Below are positions 40,201 to 46,200 of a DNA stretch of 46,970 nt, piece by piece. The DNA is from Elusimicrobiota bacterium (GTDB lineage Bacteria; Elusimicrobiota; Elusimicrobia; F11): the NCBI GenBank assembly GCA_022072025.1, contig JAJVIP010000019.1, forward strand, positions 1-46,970, read 5' to 3'. The position numbers and the translations under genes are program-made. Under the pieces are notes generated by a model that saw nothing but the letters and a program-made list of their open reading frames with translations, had not been told where the DNA came from and did no database searches. Positions within the stretch are counted from its first letter, which is position 1. Each line of letters opens with the position of its first letter.

Positions 40201-43200
40201 TCCTTGCCATTTACAGGCGCGGTATAGATTCGCTTGAGGCTCTTGGCCTCACCAGTGGCCCCCTGATAAGTGGTTACGATGGTGTTCACCACCGGATCAT
40301 CACCCCAAGGTCCCCCTCCCAAGGAACTTTCGTAGTGAGTGAAATTAAAGGTAACCCCTCCATTTCCATCCCGTTCCACCTTGAAATCTCTCTTTTCGGT
40401 GGAGGTTAAAGTGGCCTTGCCCAGGGACCGCACCCCACGGGTTTCTTCCAAATCTTCAGGAGAGAAACCTGTACTGAAATGGCCCAACTCCTTGAGCGAT
40501 GTTTCGTTTAATACCACCAGCGTGTATTGTTCAACGTCGTAATAGACTGTGGAGCCCGCGTCTTCTCCTCCTTTGTGACCACGGGATCGTTCAAAACTGA
40601 TTTTGTCTTGTGGGTCAAGCTTCCAATTCGCCCCGACTTTTCGAAGATCTTGCCCGACCTGATTGATGTTGTGTTTATCCAACCGGTTTTCTTTCACCAA
40701 CACCGCGTATTGGAATTGGGCTTGACCTTGGCTGTCGGAAGAGATGATTTTGTATTTGTGATAACCGTTCGCGCTCGTGACCGTTTCGGCCCGGGTGAGC
40801 CATCCATTCTCCACCACGGTCTCTTCAACGCGGGTATTTTCGAATAGGGTGCCCGGATTAAAACCCGCCAGAACTTTGTTCTTGTCTTTTTCATCGGTCC
40901 AAACATGCAGGTTCCCGCCTGTCATGATCATTTCATTGCGTTCACCCAGATGATAAGGAACCCTTTCTCGTTTTGATTCCCCCCCTTCAGCTCCCCCTTC
41001 ACGGACGGCCACTGAATCATGCGTTCCCACGATCACCCCGCCGGAGGTGACGGTTAACACTCCATCGGTTATTTGGGGATTATTTTGTGTCGGTTTAAAT
41101 TGGGATCCGACCTTCACTTCAGCCCTGGCGTCCCCCTTATTCAGTTCGACTTCGAACTTTTTGGTGACCCATACTTGACCCGATTGAATATCTCGAAGAC
41201 CTCGAACTCCTTGGGGAACTTGAACTTGAATCGACACATCTTTCCCGCCTGAGAGGACCATTTCACCTGAAGGAATTTCATAAACCGTTCCCAAGCGCAA
41301 ATGGTTGTCCATAAGCGCGAAAGCGGGGCTGTCGGGACGGGCTTGAGAAAAATCGGTGTCGAAAGTCGAGGCCTGTTTGCCTTGTTCATTTAATTTGGTT
41401 TGGACGTTAACGGGATTGCCTTTGATACTGAACTGCCGGATTTCTTTATCGAGAAGAGTAATTTCGTTTGTCCCAAAACTTTCACTGAAATTAATTTTTT
41501 GATCATCGGCTTGAAGGGTTCCCATCTTTGAGGCGCCCTTGTCGTCGAACCTCACAGCGGTCTCCATCACGACGCCGGCGAACCCCTCCAAAGCGGCAAA
41601 CCGGTCCACCGGAGCGTTTCTCTCCACATCAACATGGTCTCCACTCGGACGTACCTCTCCTCTCACCCATTCACCGAGCGGAGTTCTCACCTCCACCTGT
41701 TCTCCTCTCTTTTTTTCGAGAGAATCTTTTTGGGCCAACAATTGCCCCCCCGCCGTTAAGGAGTAACCCACACCATCCATCACCGCAAAAGCGCCCGGTT
41801 GATTGGCCCGATCCTGCTCAATAAATTGCGTCGCGCTATTTTTCATGCGTTTAAAATATTCGTTCGGGATGTTCATGGACCCGCCAGGCAAGGGATAGCT
41901 GGCATGGATCGCCAGGTCGCTGTCTCCCGCCCAAGCCTCGTGTCTTGTTACCTGATTATTCTCAGTGAGCTTCTCTTCTCGCCAAATCTTTTGATTTAAA
42001 CGGGACCTTTGTTCAGAAATTTCTTTGACGGTTTGCGGTCTTCCATTCTCATCATAGTGGCTCGCTTCAACCTGATTATAATCCCGGGCATTCCCCCAAG
42101 AATCACGAAGGGTACGCGTCATTATCGTCCCTTCAAGGCGATCCTTCAATTGACCGGAATTGCTGTCCCTTGATGTCGTGACACTCTTCTGAGTGGCAAT
42201 CTCCTCAATTGTTTTTCCATCGTCGCCACGGATCGTCGTTTCTTCTTTAATTTTGTTGACAGGCCCTTTTTTCGACAAGGTGACCGTTGTGACCTCCGTG
42301 GCTCCCCGCTGCCCCACTTTTTTAACATCTTCAATCACGACACCGACGTTGGGGTTTGCCATTGCTGATAAACGAATTTTTCCGGCGGAGGCGGTCAAAA
42401 CATCCCCTTCCTTTATAGTCATGGTTCCCGAATAATCCAAATTGAGAAGAACATTTGGGTTGTCCCCTCTTGTTTCTCCGGGTTTGACCAGTTTCAGTGT
42501 GGCGCTGCCCGAACCTTCTGTGACCCTGATTTCCGCAATTTGGGGGATCAGAGCATCGTCTTTTTCAAACTGATAATGCTCCACTTGCTGCTGGGTGACC
42601 GTTGCCTCGACAGTGGTTTTTCCATCGGCGCCCCAGGCCAAAGGTTCCTTTTTTCCAACCTCATCCCCAAACCTCTTGAACCATCCTCGCTCCATTTTAA
42701 TGCCGTCAAAATCCAGAGAGCTCGCTGTCCAAACACTGCCGCCTCCCACCAGAATCGTCCGGCCCTGCGCGTCTTTCGTTTTGACATCGGCGCCCGCGGC
42801 GACAGAAAATTTATATTCCGCCTGTTTTACTTTTGGTCCTTTGTCGGTGAAATTTATTTCAGCAGGTTTGTAGGAGACGAGTGTGCATCCAGCGGGGAGG
42901 CGAGAGCGATCAATCTCCTTGGGACCTTGGATGAACACGCCAGGGGCTCTCACATTTTCAACCAACAGGGACGTCAGAGATGCCACCTTTGTTTCGAATG
43001 AAATGCTTGCCGGCAGAGTGACCTGCCATTTGTGGTCGTTCGTTTCACCCTCCCCAAAATAGAGGGTAACAGGGCCATCAGTCTTGTTACGCCAAATAGT
43101 TTTTCCTTCAGCCTCAACCGTTGAACCTTGGGGAGTGTATTTCACCACACGCTGTTTCTCCACTACAACATCAATGCGAGCATCGTTGATCTTCTTATCA

Positions 43201-46200
43201 GCGGTTTCTTGATCAATTGATAGGTAACGAACATTTCCTTCCAGCACCCCTGTATCATTGGACGTTTGTTTTAAATGCATATTGGAGTCAAACAAGGCCA
43301 CGGTCTTCGCCGTCAATTCGTAACTATCTCCATCGGATCTTTTGATGGTTCTCGCATCCGATTTGGTTTCAATTCGGTAGACCCCCTCCGGTTGAACAGC
43401 CAGCGTGAGTCCGCGCTCCAACGTGGATCCCGCCACCTTTAATCCCGCCGCGCCAATGAGAATATTGGAAGAACCTTCGGTGAGCACGTTGATCTGTCCG
43501 GTGAGTTCGACAGAACCATCCGACCTCAAGTTCTCTCGAATCAAGGCGGACACCAGAGAGTCTTTGGCCACCATGGGCCGCACCGCGGTGACGTCTCCTT
43601 CCGGCGTTTTTTTGGTTTCCGCGATAATGTTGTGGGAAGCCGCGCCCGGCGTTTCAAGACCCGCGCCGGCCCCTTCTCCGCTGGGGGATGTTTCAAGCTC
43701 CTGAGTGAGGATCAAGGAAGAAGAGACGGTCTTTAACCCTTTTGAATCCACGGCAATAAAATGGGCATGGAGGGTGGAATTTTCTTGAGTTTGGGTTTCG
43801 GAGAAATGGACGTCCACGTTTTTGACCGTCAGGGCTTCTTTAAATTGGTGCATCACTTGACCATTGGCGAATACCGCCGCGTCCCCCAACGTCCCTTCGG
43901 ACCCTTGAAACGTGGTTTTTTCCACATGGCTCAACACCTTGACTTCAACTTTGTTGAGCTTCGAATTCCAATTTAACTCATCACTTCCCAAGGCATTGCT
44001 GACCTTCACCCCCTCCAGATGCCGGAAGGAACCGTCCTTGGGGAGGAACGCGCCAGTTTGGGGGTTGATCTCCACCGTTTTGCCCGCAGGAACCACAATT
44101 TTGGTGGAGCCGAGGATGGTTTCTCCAGCGCTCAGGGTTTTGGGTTTCGTGTCGGGTTGGACCACGGTGGTCACATGGACCACTTGATCCTTGCCGTCTT
44201 TTTTGAAATCAACCGAATAAAGAGTCATTTGGATTCCATTGGGCGGGAGCGCCACCAAACTCACTTGCAACCGGGCTTCTCCCTTATTGAGACTTTCGAG
44301 CGCGGCGGTCTTGTTTTCTTTTTCGGCTTTGAGAGCGTCCACCCGATCCTCGGCGCCGGGGTTACTCAATTTCTCCTCAATGGTTTTGAGATCGGCCTTC
44401 AATTGTTCGGTGACTTTAACCTTGCCCTCCTGATCCATCGTCTGAACCGCCGCAACACCTTTGACGGAAATAAGCGCTTCGCGGTTCATCACGACTCCCA
44501 CAACAGAAGGATGATCCATATGCAGATTCAAGGTCAGAACCGCTTTCTCCGATCTGGGAGTTCGTTGATAGGTGGCGTCCAGTTGGAAAACGCGATCGCT
44601 AGAGCCCGAATAGGAGAATTTCACCTCGGTGGGGCGTTTCGCATCGGGACTTGAAAATTGTTTATTGAAGGTCGACTCGGCATTTTCCACCGCGCTTATT
44701 CCAAAAATTTTCACCGCGGCGTCCCGGTTCGAGGTGACCGCCGTGACGGCCAATTTGCCTTCAGCCGTTTTCGCGGTCGACAATTGGACCTCGATTTTTT
44801 TGTCTCCCAAGAGCACAGGCACTTTCACTTCATAGCCCGACAAGTCCGTTGAGGACCCAAGCACCGCCGCCAGAGTCGACTGAATGGTGTTGAGGTCCAT
44901 TCCCCCAAAATCGGTGGCCTCAATCTTTGCCAAGTTGTCCATCACTTCCGGCAATTGGGAATCCTTCGTCAACACCTTGCTCGACTTGCCGGTTTCACTC
45001 ATTTGAACCACCGTGATGCCGCTGTTTTTTCCGCCGGCGTCAAAGGTGTTTTTTTGATCGATAAAAAATCCCCGCGCGGCGGCTTGGCCAGGGGCGGTCC
45101 CGGAGAAAGCGACCAGACGGAGGGTTCCCTCCGCGTCAAATTGAGCGTTACCCACCGCGAACCCCGCCGCGTTGACGATCGTGCTGTGGTCTTTGGAGAC
45201 CCCGAAATGGTCGAGAACCAAGGTGTCCTTCACCTTCACCTTTTCGGCGCCGGGTTTAACGTCCCAGGGAGTGACTTGAAGCGGCGTCCCATCGGCCATT
45301 TGAAGTTTCACGGTCTTTTTGGTCGTGGCCAATTCTTGGCCGGTGTCGGTGCGAATGGTGATATTGGAAGAACCGGGCGTCACCACTTGATAGGTGGGGT
45401 TTTTGTAATCCACGGTACCGGCCGCGTTCACAGAAGCCGTGAAGGACACCTGGCCCGTCTGGCCCGCTTTGGCGTTAAAGAGAACTTGGCCGTCAGACAT
45501 TTGAACCAACACGTCCAGGTTTTTGCTCTCAAGGCCCCCTTGGGGGCGCGCCGCGCCGCTGCCGGGTTCTCCCACGGAACTGTCTCTGATAACCCCCATG
45601 TAATCTTTGATGCCTTCCACGGTGCCCCGCACCATCAGTTGTCCGTTCTGAACTTCGAAATGGTCAACGGCCATTTTGACATCGAAAATTTCGCCGTTGA
45701 TATTTTGCACTTGATGATCGAATTTGGCGCCCACGATACGCTGGCCCTTGTTGGGACCCTCGGCATAGAGCGGTATCAGTTGTTGGGTCTTTTTATCGAC
45801 CCCCACTTGAACCATTGTCCCGTTCAGGTTCACCAGAGAGCCCACCAACTTGCGCTCATTTTTGCGGTCTTGAATCTGTTCCGGGGTCCGTCGTTCAGGA
45901 GTTGCAGTGGGGGATTTCAATTCCACCTTGACCGTGGATTTGCGACTCCCATCGGTCGTGGAGGTCAAGGTGACCAGGGCCTTATCGCCCTCTTTGTCCA
46001 ACACGCGAATGAGCAAGTCGCCGGATTTTCGATCCACATGCACGCTGACCAAGGCCTTGGGATCCAGTTTTTCCAGTTTATTCTGGTCAGCCGCGGGAAG
46101 CAGTTGTTGAACCTGAGCCATCGTGATTTTTAATTCCGGCTGGTTCCCCACCACTCTTCGAACTTCTTCTTTTTGAGGTCCCTTAAAAGCGCTCACAAAA

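Noticed and set aside
44955-46133. Long plus-strand frame (392 codons) opposite the start of the giant gene
   Set aside because: It is antisense to the giant's coding frame, unusually rich in His, Arg and Gly, and shows no domain; it looks like a codon-bias shadow.
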